DNA of 64,000 nucleotides from Edwardsiella hoshinae NBRC 105699 = ATCC 33379 (GCF_000474215.1 NZ_BAUC01000021.1:1-64000), one strand, 5' to 3'; positions 1 through 9,336 are shown, counted from the first letter of the stretch. Notes: generated by a model not told the origin, from the sequence alone. Numbers and translations are program-made.

Positions 1-1
1 T

Positions 2-553
2 CAACAGTATACCGATAACGCGCAACAGGCGGCACAAGTAGATACCAACAATAAGCTCTCGGCTATGCATGATAAAGTGAAAGCATACAGTGATCAGCTT
101 AACCAGGCAGAGTCCGCAGCACGCCTAGAGGCCGATAAAACAGAGCTCTCCGCCAGACTTGCAGGGGATAAGCAGGAACAGGCAACTCGCCTAGAGAGCG
201 ATCAAAAAGAGCAAAGCGCAAGAGCGCAGGCCGATTATGCGGAAAGCATTGCTCGCGCTAACGGAGATAAACAGACACTAGCCTCAGCGAATCATTATAC
301 CGATGAAAAGGTAAATCGCACCGAAAAACGGCTCAATGCCGGGCTCGCTGGCATCGCAGCAATTTCATCAATACCTTATGTTAATGGAAATACATTTTCT
401 TATGGCGTCGGCGTCGGTAATTATCGCAACGGTAATGCGGCTGCGATGGGGATGCAATATAAAATCAGCCATAACATCAATGCTCGGCTCAATGCATCCT
501 GGGACTCATCACATAATACAGCGGTAGGGTTCGGCTTGGCCGCGGGTTGGTAA
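2..553 (+). CDS. YadA-like trimeric autotransporter adhesin, C-terminal part (5' end outside window)
   Basis: The frame is open from the first bases of the window, so this is the 3' end of a longer gene. About 115 residues of Ala/Gln/Asp/Lys-rich alpha-helical stalk with repeated A-R-L-E-x-D-K-x-E-like units (a coiled coil) lead into a C-terminal ~70-residue anchor: GLAGIAAISSIPYVNG, then short alternating beta strands and a terminal aromatic residue (GLAAGW). This is the layout of the YadA membrane anchor, which trimerises into a 12-stranded outer-membrane barrel and exports the passenger. The passenger head, which would indicate the ligand, is not in the window. A hairpin and T-rich stretch follow the stop. 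The family call is firm; the ligand is unknown. Confidence 0.9.
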   Translation, partial: QQYTDNAQQAAQVDTNNKLSAMHDKVKAYSDQLNQAESAARLEADKTELSARLAGDKQEQATRLESDQKEQSARAQADYAESIARANGDKQTLASANHYTDEKVNRTEKRLNAGLAGIAAISSIPYVNGNTFSYGVGVGNYRNGNAAAMGMQYKISHNINARLNASWDSSHNTAVGFGLAAGW

Positions 554-611
554 CACAGATAATGATATCAAGTTGTTATTGCCATTAATTAAAAATAACC
601 GAGCTATAAAT

Positions 612-666
612 AAAGTGCTGCTATGCGCATTAGCTTATTAAGGCTATAACAGCACTATTTTATTTC
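612..666 (+). terminator. Probable terminator of the YadA-like gene
   Basis: A seven-base inverted repeat (AGTGCTG at 614-620, CAGCACT at 650-656), with further internal pairing, is followed directly by ATTTTATTT. It lies about 60 bases after the stop of the YadA-like gene and before the regulator gene, so the two are probably transcribed separately. Confidence 0.5.
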
Positions 667-712
667 ACTGGATAAATATTAGAAACCTGTTTTTAAATGT
701 ATTGGTGGTATA

Positions 713-1258
713 ATGACTCAAGTAACCGTCTATACGGATAACAACCTACTTGCCAATTTTATTTGTGATCTTATCTTAAACATAGAAGAGAATGCATCCA
801 TCCTGGAATATCAACCATTAAAACTACTAAGATGTGAAAATGAGATCATCGTCTTTAATTTAATTAGAAGCAGTCATAATATTGTGGCAACAATTAACTT
901 TCTCAACAAATACAAAATCAGACTCTCACGCATGATAGTTTCTATGATTGTCCCCAGTAAACTAATCGACTTATGCCTGGAGCTCTCTTTATTTAAAATT
1001 AGTTATCTACTAACGGAAAAATCGACACCGAATGATTATGCTCGACTTCTGCATGGCAATATACCTAGCGCTGCTCCTCGTAAAAACATACTCAGTTGCC
1101 GGGAGAGAACCATTTTACAGCTACTCTTGCAAGAGTATAGTCCCCAGGGAGTGGCTAACGAATTGCATATATCGTATAAAACCGTCTGTGCCCATAAGCT
1201 AAATATAATGAAAAAACTACAATTAAAAAACCTAAGCGGCATCTTTATGTATTGCTAA
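713..1258 (+). CDS. LuxR/FixJ-type HTH transcriptional regulator
   Basis: This encodes 181 residues. The last ~65 form a GerE/LuxR helix-turn-helix: SCRERTILQLLLQEYSPQGV, then ANELHISYKTVCAHKLNIMKK, with the classic conserved glutamate, Val-Ala and Lys-Thr-Val positions. The N-terminal ~110 residues are Ile/Leu-rich and lack the aspartates of a receiver domain, resembling the degenerate input domains of fimbrial and adhesin regulators in enterics. It sits 160 bases downstream of the adhesin gene on the same strand and is a plausible regulator of it, but that is inference. The gene is A+T-rich compared with the core genome, consistent with acquired DNA. The Shine-Dalgarno sequence is weak (GGTGG), so the start is only fairly sure. 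Confidence 0.8.
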   Translation: MTQVTVYTDNNLLANFICDLILNIEENASILEYQPLKLLRCENEIIVFNLIRSSHNIVATINFLNKYKIRLSRMIVSMIVPSKLIDLCLELSLFKISYLLTEKSTPNDYARLLHGNIPSAAPRKNILSCRERTILQLLLQEYSPQGVANELHISYKTVCAHKLNIMKKLQLKNLSGIFMYC

Positions 1259-1779
1259 CATAGGAATAAAATACCCAGAGATGACTAAATATCTTATTCC
1301 CTTCCCCCAACCTTCTCGTCGCGCAAATGTCGCCCCCTATAAAGTGCTAAAGCCATCGCGACTGAGCGTACCCTTGCAGCTCCATGCTAGTTACTGAACG
1401 CCACTGGGCATTGCCGCCTCGATAGGCGTTTGGCTTTACCTAAAGTAAACAATTGCCCCTGAGATACGTCATAAGGAAGAGAAAGCTAATACATTTTAGC
1501 GTCCATGGCATGTATCAACACACTCCGCTACATATTGGTTTTCCTGGCCTCGACTGCGCGTGATGCTCCCCTTAGCAGAGTCAGGAGTAAACACAGGTCT
1601 GGTGCGCCGGCACCGCCCCCTTCCCCACTGTCATCCTGCAAGATAGTAACCCGGTGGATTATCGTCCTGGCCCGAGCAATGCCGAACATCCCCGCAACGC
1701 CGATGTAATACGGTCACGCGCTGTCATAAAATAGGATTATTTTACTCGTACTCCCCCATTTCAGGGCTCGGTCAACACC
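1259..1779. other. Gene-poor stretch, no supported gene
   Basis: No reading frame here has a ribosome-binding site together with a recognisable product. The longest plus frame (67 codons at 1505-1708) is of mixed composition and looks spurious. If the Phd-like antitoxin just to the right once had a toxin partner, its gene would be expected here on the minus strand, but none is visible. Confidence 0.6.
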
Positions 1780-1983
1780 TCAACGGGACAGCTGAAACGC
1801 AATAATCTGGCTGTCGCACTCGTTATCCAGCTTAACTTTTTGGTACGCCTCAAACTCAGCCTTGCTGATCACCACAGCCACTGCACCATTACGGCGGGTG
1901 ATTTCCACCACCTCTCCGCGGCTAACGGCATCAAGAACAGCGGAAATTTTGGCGCGAGCCTGTGTGGATGTATAAATGAGCAT
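1780..1983 (-). CDS. Phd/YefM-family antitoxin-like protein, apparently without a toxin
   Basis: A 67-residue protein. The start at 1983 is preceded by GGAGGG at good spacing, so an upstream extension of the frame is not used. Residues 1-50 follow the Phd/YefM pattern: an N-terminal strand, S-T-Q-A-R-A-K-I-S-A-V-L, then VEITRRNGAVAVVISKAEF and EAYQK. This is the DNA-binding, dimerising half of antitoxins that also repress their own promoter. The C-terminal toxin-neutralising part is very short and unlike family members, so the gene may be truncated or frameshifted. No toxin gene follows. It may be a remnant antitoxin or a stand-alone DNA-binding protein. The family call is good; function is uncertain. 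Confidence 0.75.
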   Translation of the reverse strand: MLIYTSTQARAKISAVLDAVSRGEVVEITRRNGAVAVVISKAEFEAYQKVKLDNECDSQIIAFQLSR

Positions 1984-2354
1984 AATCCCTCCGGTCTCCG
2001 ATTTAATCGTACAGTTACAGCGTACATACTCGCATTGGGCATGGGGAAAGGTGTCCGCTGCCACTCCGCGCGCTACGCAACGGCTAGGCCAGTCTCTTAA
2101 TTCCCCGCGCATATCCATGGTGTCTTGCCAGGCTGTTTTACCCTAGGGAAAAGCACCTCCCGGACAACGCCCGCCGAGTCGCTCATCGGGTAAAGATAGA
2201 CGACAGCGCGCCTGATGGTGCTTACTGGGCCATGTCACACCACTTACGGGACAAGCAACGCGAAAAATAAATGATGGCCTGATCGGCGCAGTCGAGACGA
2301 AAGAATCCTGCAACGCGTCAGGCGCCCTCTCATCGCTGAAAACGATGTTGAATG

Positions 2355-2434
2355 TGGTCCGCCACCGAGGCCTCGAACCTCGCACCTACAACCTCGAATC
2401 GTCGTCGGCTCTTACCATGCTGAGCTAGTGGCGG
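2355..2434 (-). tRNA. Atypical tRNA or tRNA pseudogene, candidate Arg(TCG)
   Basis: On the minus strand 80 bases fold as a tRNA: acceptor CCGCCAC/GTGGCGG with discriminator A and an encoded CCA, canonical TA at 8-9, D stem GCTC/GAGC, and T arm CGAGG-TTCGAGG-CCTCG. The anticodon stem is best drawn as ACGAC/GTTGT, which leaves an eight-base loop GATTCGAG instead of seven and two bases before the stem instead of one. With T as base 33 the anticodon would be TCG (Arg). It is the third gene of a cluster with five-base gaps. It may be a functional phage-type tRNA or a decaying one. Confidence 0.6.
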
Positions 2435-2439
2435 ATAGT

Positions 2440-2514
<75 letters not shown>

Positions 2515-2519
2515 TTATC

Positions 2520-2595
2520 TGGTGGCCCTTGCTGGGTTTGAACCAGCGACCAATCGGTTATGAGCCGACTGCTCTAACCACTGAGCTAAAAGGCC
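2520..2595 (-). tRNA. tRNA-Ile2 (CAT anticodon)
   Basis: A 76-base cloverleaf on the minus strand: acceptor GGCCTTT/AAGGGCC, anticodon loop CTCATAA, T arm GCTGG-TTCAAAC-CCAGC, encoded CCA. The body resembles E. coli ileX/ileY, in which the CAT wobble base is changed to lysidine so that the tRNA reads AUA as isoleucine. It is the first gene of the cluster. Tranfer-RNAs for rare codons such as AUA and GGA are typical cargo of phages and islands. Identity as Ile2 rather than Met is from sequence resemblance. Confidence 0.85.
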
Positions 2596-2598
2596 AGA

Positions 2599-2665
2599 CG
2601 CTGTAATGGGGTGGCTTATCCCCAGACTTAAGCACCCGACTCTAACCAAGGGCCCCATTACAGCG
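2599..2665. repeat. Perfect 13-bp inverted repeat upstream of the tRNA cluster
   Basis: CGCTGTAATGGGG at 2599-2611 is matched exactly in inverse orientation at 2653-2665, with 41 bases between. It begins three bases upstream of the tRNA-Ile2 gene (minus strand), where the promoter or leader of the cluster should lie. It could be a cruciform, a regulator site or the ends of a small element. Confidence 0.6.
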
Positions 2666-3105
2666 GGAGAGGATGGTAGCGACGGCACGGACAATGGGCA
2701 ATGGCCAGATGCTATTTTCAGACATTCCCCACACAGGTCAGCGAACACCTGCACAAGGGGAGAATCGCATAGCCGACAACGCCAGCGGTAGTGAGTCACT
2801 GCATGTGCTCAATGGGCAACGCTAGGGGTTCACCGCCTTGCCAACGCCGCAGAAAAACGCTCGTGCTTACGCCCAATGCGCACCGAACGAATGCCGGCGG
2901 CGCAATAATTATTGTCGTTTATCCCCTAATGCGTTAGCTAACACCATGGCATATGAACGGGGAAAACGCCACAACCTCACCTATCGCTACCCCCACCGCC
3001 AGCGCCGGAAATCAATCACAAGGGTAGATGTCACACCCTAAGACAGCGCATTGTGAGAGGGATGGCCCCGTCCTGCATTCTATTCTCATCGCGAAAGAAA
3101 CGGAG
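2666..3105. other. Gene-poor stretch, no supported gene
   Basis: Short frames are present on both strands, but none has a start signal or recognisable product. Given the integrase fragment immediately to the right, part of this may be eroded prophage DNA; no residual homology is clear enough to annotate. Confidence 0.5.
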
Positions 3106-3249
3106 GCGTCAATCGAAATGGTGCGCAGATATGCACATCTGGTACCAAATCACCTGACCGAGCACGCGAGAAAAATAGACCAACTTTTTGAGCTTAACGA
3201 CACAAAAACGACACAGGAGGGAAAGCAAGCAGGATTGAAAATTGCGTAA
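3106..3249 (+). pseudogene. C-terminal remnant of a phage-type tyrosine integrase
   Basis: About 48 codons in the frame ending at 3249 match the extreme C-terminus of lambdoid tyrosine recombinases: [20 protein letters not shown], then R-K-I-D-Q-L-F. The tyrosine in RRYAHL is the catalytic nucleophile. The upstream catalytic Arg and His-x-x-Arg boxes are missing, and the residues before SIEM no longer match, so the gene is a 3' scrap and cannot encode an active enzyme. Its stop lies 15 bases from the 3' end of argU, the usual arrangement of an integrase next to its attachment site; argU is also where the E. coli prophage DLP12 is inserted. Confidence 0.85.
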
Positions 3250-3264
3250 CTCATTGAAATAAAA

Positions 3265-3341
<77 letters not shown>

Positions 3342-3582
3342 ATCGGGGATAACCGCTGCATCTGCCTGATGTTTCAAGCGGGAATGGATTATACGGTCCC
3401 ACTCTAATGAGTCAATGCCTTTCACGGTAAATCATGGATTTCCCGCCTAGAATGGGGAAATAGCCTGCATACTCAGCGCCAGGTTGATGCTTGATAGAGA
3501 TCAATATCTACCTGACAGCGCACCAGCCATCTGCGACAATGAAGACTTACCCCGCAACATAACCAGGATGGATTAACTCACC

Positions 3583-4440
3583 ATGACAGCAAAAATTATT
3601 GATGGAAAAACGATTGCGCAACAGGTCAGAAGTGAAGTGGCGGCGCAGGTACAGCAGCGTCTGGCGGAGGGTAAACGTGCGCCCGGACTGGCCGTCATCA
3701 TGGTCGGCGACGATCCGGCCTCCCGAATCTATGTCGGTAGCAAGAAACGCGCCTGTGAGGAGGTGGGTTTCCTCTCACGCGCCTATGCGCTGCCGGAAAA
3801 CACCCACCAAGCGGAACTGCTCGCGCTGATCGACACACTCAATGCCGACGCCGCGATCGATGGCATTCTGGTGCAACTGCCGTTGCCTGTCGGGATCGAT
3901 AATAGCAAGGTCTTGGAGCGAATTCGTCCAGACAAAGACGTCGACGGTTTTCATCCCTATAACCTGGGCCGTCTATGCCAACGCACCCCCAAACTCCGCC
4001 CCTGTACTCCGCGCGGGATCATCACCCTATTGGAGCGCTGCGGCATCGAAACCCAGGGAATGGATGCCGTCATGGTCGGTGCCTCTAACATCGTAGGGCG
4101 GCCGATGGCACTGGAGTTACTATTGGCAGGCTGCACCACCACCATCACCCATAGCCGCACGCGAGACCTGCAACAGCATGTTGAACGTGCCGATCTGATC
4201 GTGGCCGCCGTCGGTAAACCGAACTTTATTCCTGGCGCATGGGTGAAACCGGGAGCGGTGGTGATCGATGTCGGTATCAACCGGCTAGAAAGCGGCAAAG
4301 TGGTCGGCGATGTCGACTTCGCCGGTGCTGCCCAGCGCGCCAGTTGGATCACCCCAGTTCCCGGCGGGGTAGGGCCGATGACCGTGGCGACCCTGATGCA
4401 AAACACCCTGCAAGCCTGCGAAGCGTTCCACGACTGCTAG
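3583..4440 (+). CDS. folD: Bifunctional methylenetetrahydrofolate dehydrogenase/cyclohydrolase
   Basis: FolD interconverts 5,10-methylene-, 5,10-methenyl- and 10-formyl-tetrahydrofolate in the cytoplasm, using NADP, and feeds one-carbon units to purine and fMet-tRNA synthesis. The 285-residue product is of the usual length (288 in E. coli). Tyr50 and Lys54 (YVGSK) form the catalytic pair. [10 protein letters not shown] and the C-terminal [19 protein letters not shown] are family signatures, and a Rossmann NADP site lies around [16 protein letters not shown] residues 165-176 (here [13 protein letters not shown]). It is flanked by argU and ybcJ as in E. coli, a core-genome anchor for the right edge of the accessory segment. 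Confidence 0.98.
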   Translation: MTAKIIDGKTIAQQVRSEVAAQVQQRLAEGKRAPGLAVIMVGDDPASRIYVGSKKRACEEVGFLSRAYALPENTHQAELLALIDTLNADAAIDGILVQLPLPVGIDNSKVLERIRPDKDVDGFHPYNLGRLCQRTPKLRPCTPRGIITLLERCGIETQGMDAVMVGASNIVGRPMALELLLAGCTTTITHSRTRDLQQHVERADLIVAAVGKPNFIPGAWVKPGAVVIDVGINRLESGKVVGDVDFAGAAQRASWITPVPGGVGPMTVATLMQNTLQACEAFHDC

Positions 4441-4555
4441 TGGCCACCTGTGCGGCAGCGGGCGTACCTTTCCCGTGCGCCCAGCCTCTCACACTGGCAC
4501 AATAGTGGCGTGTCCGCCTATGCGGCGGTTAATTTTTCAGGCAAGAGACAAGAGC

Positions 4556-4768
4556 ATGCAAACTTTCCATCTGGACAATCATCCACACGTCGAGCTGTGC
4601 GATCTGCTGAAGCTACAGGGCTGGTGTGACAGCGGCGCCCAGGCCAAAAACCTGATCGCCGACGGCCAGGTCAAGGTCGACGGCGTCATCGACACACGCA
4701 AACGCGCGAAGATTGTCGCCGGTCAGGTGGTCGACTTCGCCGGGCAACAGGCTCGCGTCGTCGCCTAA
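4556..4768 (+). CDS. ybcJ: S4-like RNA-binding protein YbcJ
   Basis: A 70-residue protein, the same length as E. coli YbcJ. The core L-C-D-L-L-K-L-Q-G-W, then G-A-Q-A-K-N-L-I-A-D-G-Q-V-K-V-D-G with a following R-x-x-A-K-I is a minimal S4 RNA-binding fold, as in ribosomal protein S4 and pseudouridine synthases. The frame continues upstream, but the start at 4556 gives the family length. The RNA target is not known from sequence. It follows folD by 115 bases and ends before a bidirectional terminator shared with cysS. Confidence 0.92.
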   Translation: MQTFHLDNHPHVELCDLLKLQGWCDSGAQAKNLIADGQVKVDGVIDTRKRAKIVAGQVVDFAGQQARVVA

Positions 4769-4783
4769 GCGAGCGGCAGACGT

Positions 4784-4814
4784 AAAAAAGCCGGCGCTCA
4801 GTCCGGCTTTTTGT
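4784..4814. terminator. Bidirectional terminator between ybcJ and cysS
   Basis: AAAGCCGG and CCGGCTTT form a stem around an eight-base loop, with A-rich sequence on the left and a T run on the right. It can stop both convergent transcripts. Confidence 0.85.
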
Positions 4815-4826
4815 CCCCTGCCGCGC

Positions 4827-6212
4827 TTATTTGCGGCGCCAAGTGGTTCCCTGCGGGCCATCTTCCAGCACGATCCCCAAGGCGTTCAGTTGATCACGCG
4901 CATCATCGGCACGCGCCCAATCCTTGGCGGCACGGGCATCGTTTCGCTGCTTAATCAACGCCTCAATCTGCACCACTTCAGCGTCATCGTTGCCAGCACC
5001 ACTCTGCAAGAAGGCATCAGGTTCCTGCGCCAAGAGCCCTAACACCCCGGCCAGACGACGTAATTGCGCCGCCAGCGCGTTGGCCTGCGCCATATCTTCC
5101 CCCTTCAAACGGTTCACCTCGCGCGCCATGTCAAATAGCACCGAGTAAGCCTCCGGGGTATTGAAGTCGTCATCCATCGCCGCACGGAAACGCCCTTCGA
5201 AGGTTTCATCCGCCGCTGGCTGCGCCGTGGCATCCGTTCCGCGCAGTGCGGTATACAGACGCTCTAGAGCCGCCCGCGCCTGCTTCAGGTTCTCTTCACT
5301 GTAGTTCAGTTGACTGCGATAGTGTCCAGACATCAGGAAGTAACGCACCGTTTCCGCATCGTAGTGCGCCAGCACGTCGCGGATGGTGAAGAAATTCCCC
5401 AGCGACTTGGACATCTTCTCGCGGTCGATCATCACCATACCGGAATGCATCCAGTAATTGACATAGGCTCCATCGTGCGCACAAGTGGACTGGGCTATCT
5501 CGTTCTCATGGTGCGGGAACATCAGATCCGAACCGCCGCCATGGATATCAAAATGGGAGCCGAGTTGCTTACAGTTCATCGCCGAGCACTCGATGTGCCA
5601 ACCGGGACGCCCTGCTCCCCACGGTGACGGCCAGCTCGGCTCGCCCGGCTTAGACATCTTCCACAACACGAAGTCCATCGGGTTGCGTTTCACCTCCGCC
5701 ACCTCGACGCGCGCGCCAGCCTGCAACTGTTCTAAATCTTGGCGCGACAACAGGCCATAATCCGGGTCAGTGTCAACGGCGAACATCACGTCGCCGTTGC
5801 TGGCCACATAGGCGTGACCACGGGCGATCAATTGTTCGACCAGCGCGATAATTTCAGCGATGTGGTGCGTGGCGCGCGGCTCCACGTCCGGACGGGCAAT
5901 ATTCAAGGCGTCGAAATCGCGATGCATCTCCGCCAACATGCGCTCGGTCAATTGCTCGCAGCTCTCTTTGTTTTCCAGCGCACGCTTGATGATCTTATCG
6001 TCCACATCAGTCACGTTACGCACATACTTCAGCTTATAGCCCAGGTAACGCAGGTAGCGTGCTACCACGTCGAAACAGACGAAAGTACGCCCATGGCCAA
6101 TATGACACAGATCGTAAATGGTTACCCCACACACATACATACCGACTTCTCCGGCATGAATGGGTTTAAATTCCTCTTTCTGTCGACTGAGTGTATTAAA
6201 GATTTTAAGCAT
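4827..6212 (-). CDS. cysS: Cysteinyl-tRNA synthetase
   Basis: Class I synthetase that charges tRNA-Cys in the cytoplasm. The 461-residue product has the E. coli length. HIGH is at residues 37-40 (CHIGHGRTF) and KMSKS near 266-270 ([10 protein letters not shown]). Zinc ligands are seen as Cys28 (YVCGVT), the Cys of WHIECSAM, and the His and Glu of [10 protein letters not shown]. The frame is open for another 45 codons upstream, but the start at 6212 begins [15 protein letters not shown] like the family. The Shine-Dalgarno sequence is weak. It is divergent from ppiB, as in E. coli. Confidence 0.97.
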   Translation of the reverse strand: MLKIFNTLSRQKEEFKPIHAGEVGMYVCGVTIYDLCHIGHGRTFVCFDVVARYLRYLGYKLKYVRNVTDVDDKIIKRALENKESCEQLTERMLAEMHRDFDALNIARPDVEPRATHHIAEIIALVEQLIARGHAYVASNGDVMFAVDTDPDYGLLSRQDLEQLQAGARVEVAEVKRNPMDFVLWKMSKPGEPSWPSPWGAGRPGWHIECSAMNCKQLGSHFDIHGGGSDLMFPHHENEIAQSTCAHDGAYVNYWMHSGMVMIDREKMSKSLGNFFTIRDVLAHYDAETVRYFLMSGHYRSQLNYSEENLKQARAALERLYTALRGTDATAQPAADETFEGRFRAAMDDDFNTPEAYSVLFDMAREVNRLKGEDMAQANALAAQLRRLAGVLGLLAQEPDAFLQSGAGNDDAEVVQIEALIKQRNDARAAKDWARADDARDQLNALGIVLEDGPQGTTWRRK

Positions 6213-6398
6213 CGGGGGTATCCGTGATGGTTGCTGATAACAAAGAAACGTTAGAGTTATACTAACGCAGCACCAAGGGAGAATGAAGCCCACACCGGTG
6301 CCTGGGGCGAATATTCCCCGAGAAAGAGGTGCCAGCGGCAGGGGCATCGGCTACAATCATCCCGCTCGCTTCAATCATCATAAAACAGGATTATTGTT

Positions 6399-6893
6399 AT
6401 GGTTACTTTCCACACCAATCATGGTGACATCGTCATCAAAACCTTTGACGACAAAGCGCCGGCTACCGTTGCCAACTTCCTGGAATATTGCCGCGAAGGC
6501 TTCTACGACAACACCATCTTTCACCGCGTGATCGATGGTTTCATGATCCAGGGCGGCGGTTTTGAGCCAGGCATGAAGCAGAAGGCTACCAAGGCGCCGA
6601 TCAAGAATGAAGCCAACAATGGCCTGAAGAACAGCCGTGGCACCCTCTCCATGGCGCGGACCAACGATCCGCACTCGGCTACTGCCCAGTTCTTCATCAA
6701 CGTCGTCGACAACGACTTCCTGAACTTCCGTTCCGAGCGCCCGGACGGCTGGGGTTATGCCGTATTCGCCGAAGTGGTAGAGGGTATGAATGTGGTCGAC
6801 AAGATCAAAGGGGTCTCCACCGGTCGTCACGGCATGCACCAGGATGTACCGCGTGAAGACGTGATCATCGAACGCGTCACCGTGAGCGATTAA
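6399..6893 (+). CDS. ppiB: Peptidyl-prolyl cis-trans isomerase B (cytoplasmic cyclophilin)
   Basis: The 164-residue product equals E. coli PpiB in length and has no signal peptide, so it acts in the cytoplasm on X-Pro bonds during folding. Cyclophilin signatures are [15 protein letters not shown] (with the catalytic Arg) and [20 protein letters not shown]. The next gene, lpxH, starts eight bases after the stop, so the two probably share a transcript. Confidence 0.98.
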   Translation: MVTFHTNHGDIVIKTFDDKAPATVANFLEYCREGFYDNTIFHRVIDGFMIQGGGFEPGMKQKATKAPIKNEANNGLKNSRGTLSMARTNDPHSATAQFFINVVDNDFLNFRSERPDGWGYAVFAEVVEGMNVVDKIKGVSTGRHGMHQDVPREDVIIERVTVSD

Positions 6894-6901
6894 TCGCCCG
6901 A

Positions 6902-7636
6902 ATGGCAACGCTGTTCATCGCTGATTTACATCTCAGCCAACAGGAACCGGCGATCACCGCCGGTTTTCTGCGCTTTCTCGCCACGGAGGCGCGCCAGGCC
7001 GAGGCGCTCTATATCCTGGGTGATTTCTTCGACTACTGGATCGGCGACGACGATCCGCAGCCGCTGCACCAACAGGTCGCCGACGCACTGCGTCGCCTGA
7101 GCGATAGTGGTGTACCTTGTTACTTCATTCACGGCAATCGCGACTTCCTACTGGGCAAGCGCTACGCCGCACGCTGTGGCATGACCCTATTGCCGCAAGA
7201 GCAGGTGATCACCCTGTATGATCGACGTATCTTGCTGCTGCACGGCGATACCCTATGCAGCGATGATCGGGATTACCAACGCTACCGGCGCAAGGTACAT
7301 AATCCGCTACTCCAGTGGCTATTCCGCCGCCTCCCCCTACGGCTACGCCTGAAGATCGCCGCCGGTATGCGTCAACAAAGCGCACGCAGCAATAGCGCCA
7401 AGTCGCTGACTATTATGGATGTCAATCAGGAGACGGTCTGTGCCACCTTGCAGCGCCACGCAGTACACTGCATGATCCACGGCCATACGCATCGCCCAGC
7501 CATTCACCACTTTACTCTGGCTGACGGCAGCCGCGCCCAACGGGCGGTGCTCGGTGCCTGGCACCAACACGGCTCCATGATCCGCGTCGATGCCGCAGGG
7601 CTGGCGCTAATCGACCTGCCCATCCATCCCGCTTAA
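6902..7636 (+). CDS. lpxH: UDP-2,3-diacylglucosamine diphosphatase
   Basis: LpxH cleaves UDP-2,3-diacylglucosamine to lipid X and UMP, the fourth step of lipid A synthesis, at the inner face of the inner membrane. The 244 residues carry the calcineurin-like metallophosphoesterase motifs: DLHLS near residue 7, [11 protein letters not shown] near 40, GNRDFL near 79, HGDTLCSDD near 114 and HGHTHRP near 195, giving the di-metal ligands. It is directly downstream of ppiB. Its last codon overlaps the stop of the convergent diguanylate cyclase gene. Confidence 0.97.
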   Translation: MATLFIADLHLSQQEPAITAGFLRFLATEARQAEALYILGDFFDYWIGDDDPQPLHQQVADALRRLSDSGVPCYFIHGNRDFLLGKRYAARCGMTLLPQEQVITLYDRRILLLHGDTLCSDDRDYQRYRRKVHNPLLQWLFRRLPLRLRLKIAAGMRQQSARSNSAKSLTIMDVNQETVCATLQRHAVHCMIHGHTHRPAIHHFTLADGSRAQRAVLGAWHQHGSMIRVDAAGLALIDLPIHPA

Positions 7637-8994
7637 GACGTGCCGGGGGCGAGTACCACCCGATTACGGCCCGTCTGTTTGGCTTGGTATAACGCACTAT
7701 CCGCCTGTACCATGTATCCCTCCGCGCTCTGTCGCGCCGTGCGACAGACCACGCCCCCGATGCTCAGGGTTAATGCCACCGGCTGCCCATCTTGTGCCCT
7801 GAAGGCCAACGCGGCGACCTGCTCACGGATCTGCTCCGCCAACCGATAAAGCCCCGCCTCATTCTCTACCGCCAGCAGCAGTACACAGAGTTCATCGCCG
7901 CCGATACGCGCCAGTACATCGCCGGCGCTAAGGGACTGTTCGATCACGTCGCTCACGGCAATCAGGGCGCGATCACCGCTCAAATGGCCGTAACGATCGT
8001 TGACCTGCTTAAAGTGATCAATATCGATGATCAGGATCGCCAATGGACGCTCGGCGCTTGCCTGTGGCAAGGCGTGGTGTAACGCATCATAGTAATAGCT
8101 ACGGTTATAGGCGCGCGTCAATCCATCACGGATGGCGTTATCGTGGGTAATGACATAGGCATGCTGCATGCAGCGATAGCGTTGAAAAATATCATAGAGA
8201 AAGATCGCCATCACACAGAAGTTCGCCAATAGACCGAACAGTAACGAACCGTACCAACCGACACTGTTCACGTGCGGCGCCCGCCACTGCAAGAGAAACC
8301 CCCCGACGATGGCCAAACAGGCCAACGTCACCGCCAACCAAAAATGCGTCGCCAGACGCGTCTGCCATATCAGTAACAGCGCCACCCCGGCCCATAGGGC
8401 CCCCATCGTCGGCAAGAGTAGATAGCGATAATCGGCGTGATAAGAAAGACTCTCTTGCAGAATGGCGGGATTCGGCCAAGCCGTCCGGCTGGAGAGCAAC
8501 AGTGCACTCAAGGTGACAAGCGAAACGATCGCGGCACAAATCGCCGGCACTGAACGGTGCCCGCCCAGCCCTGTACGACCGCGTACAAACAGGTACAAGG
8601 CATACAGGAATAACATGCCCATACCGCCGTAACGCAACAGATAAAATAACACGAAGTCATTTAGGGTCAGCGCGTGCGAATTCCTGCTCTGAAATACATC
8701 TGGATAGAATAATAAGCTATAGGACAGAATAAGCGCCGAGAGAATATAGGCCGCGATCAACGGCAATTTATATACCTGCGTCCGATCACAATTAAATTGC
8801 ATAAAAATAAATATCGCAATTAACAGATGAAGAATGAGCAGCACGGCGTTACATACCGCGACGAAGCCATACAATAAGGTGATCGGGTACTCGGCAGCAT
8901 ACAGTATCAATACGTAGCTAATGATCGTCAGTGACAATAAAGAGACGCCTAACGGTCCCCCGCAACGCGATACTCGCGGCGCTTTTCCTTCCAT
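7633..8994 (-). CDS. Membrane-bound GGDEF diguanylate cyclase
   Basis: 453 residues. The N-terminal ~270 contain about seven or eight hydrophobic membrane segments forming a sensor domain I cannot assign to a named family. A GGDEF domain follows: [31 protein letters not shown], the active site [11 protein letters not shown] and LTLSIGG. It should make cyclic di-GMP from two GTP. The signature is GGDEL rather than GGDEF, a tolerated variant. The inhibitory I-site RxxD, normally five residues upstream, is replaced by SAGD, so product inhibition is not expected. The start is preceded by AAGGA. Activity is predicted, not shown. Confidence 0.9.
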   Translation of the reverse strand: MEGKAPRVSRCGGPLGVSLLSLTIISYVLILYAAEYPITLLYGFVAVCNAVLLILHLLIAIFIFMQFNCDRTQVYKLPLIAAYILSALILSYSLLFYPDVFQSRNSHALTLNDFVLFYLLRYGGMGMLFLYALYLFVRGRTGLGGHRSVPAICAAIVSLVTLSALLLSSRTAWPNPAILQESLSYHADYRYLLLPTMGALWAGVALLLIWQTRLATHFWLAVTLACLAIVGGFLLQWRAPHVNSVGWYGSLLFGLLANFCVMAIFLYDIFQRYRCMQHAYVITHDNAIRDGLTRAYNRSYYYDALHHALPQASAERPLAILIIDIDHFKQVNDRYGHLSGDRALIAVSDVIEQSLSAGDVLARIGGDELCVLLLAVENEAGLYRLAEQIREQVAALAFRAQDGQPVALTLSIGGVVCRTARQSAEGYMVQADSALYQAKQTGRNRVVLAPGTS

Positions 8995-9228
8995 GGTAAT
9001 CCTTAACTAACAACTTATTTATCCATTTATTAGCGGCTGCGCAGCATAACGCTGCACGAACAGGCGGGTACTCCATGAGCTAATATTTTTAGCTTAGCAT
9101 AAACGTATCGCGAGAGCAGATGACTAATCTTATGCTATGCCCTACCCAGCCACTTTCACCGCGCCCGCTGTCGCCGCACGCCGACCATCACCGTACACAT
9201 CAGTCCGTTTTTCCCCCGTCTCACAGCG

Positions 9229-9244
9229 ACGCAAACGTTTTCCT
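9229..9244 (+). promoter_or_regulatory. PurR operator of purEK
   Basis: ACGCAAACGTTTTCCT matches the enteric PurR box (ACGCAAACGTTTNCNT) and the E. coli purE operator almost base for base. It lies 93 bases upstream of purE in the only sizeable gap (8995-9336) of this area. PurR with hypoxanthine or guanine would repress purEK. The rest of the gap shows no gene. Confidence 0.9.
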
Positions 9245-9336
9245 GTGTGAGATAGCTATGTTATGCTTGGCTCCTGTTAACGCCGCCCATCGGCGGTATC
9301 TATCGATAACCGAGCCACCACAGGAGCACGCCATCC

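Noticed and set aside
1505..1708. 67-codon plus-strand frame in the gap left of the antitoxin
   Set aside because: No ribosome-binding site, Pro/Ser/Ala/Arg-rich mixed composition and no recognisable family.
1984..2118. Longer start for the Phd-like antitoxin
   Set aside because: The extension is Cys/Arg-rich and unlike the family; the inner ATG at 1983 has a strong GGAGGG signal.
2143..2385. 80-codon minus-strand frame
   Set aside because: It runs into the third tRNA gene and resembles no protein family.
2838..3041. Plus frame before the integrase fragment, possibly more integrase
   Set aside because: It has a basic YRYPHRQRRKS stretch but no catalytic box; too weak to call.
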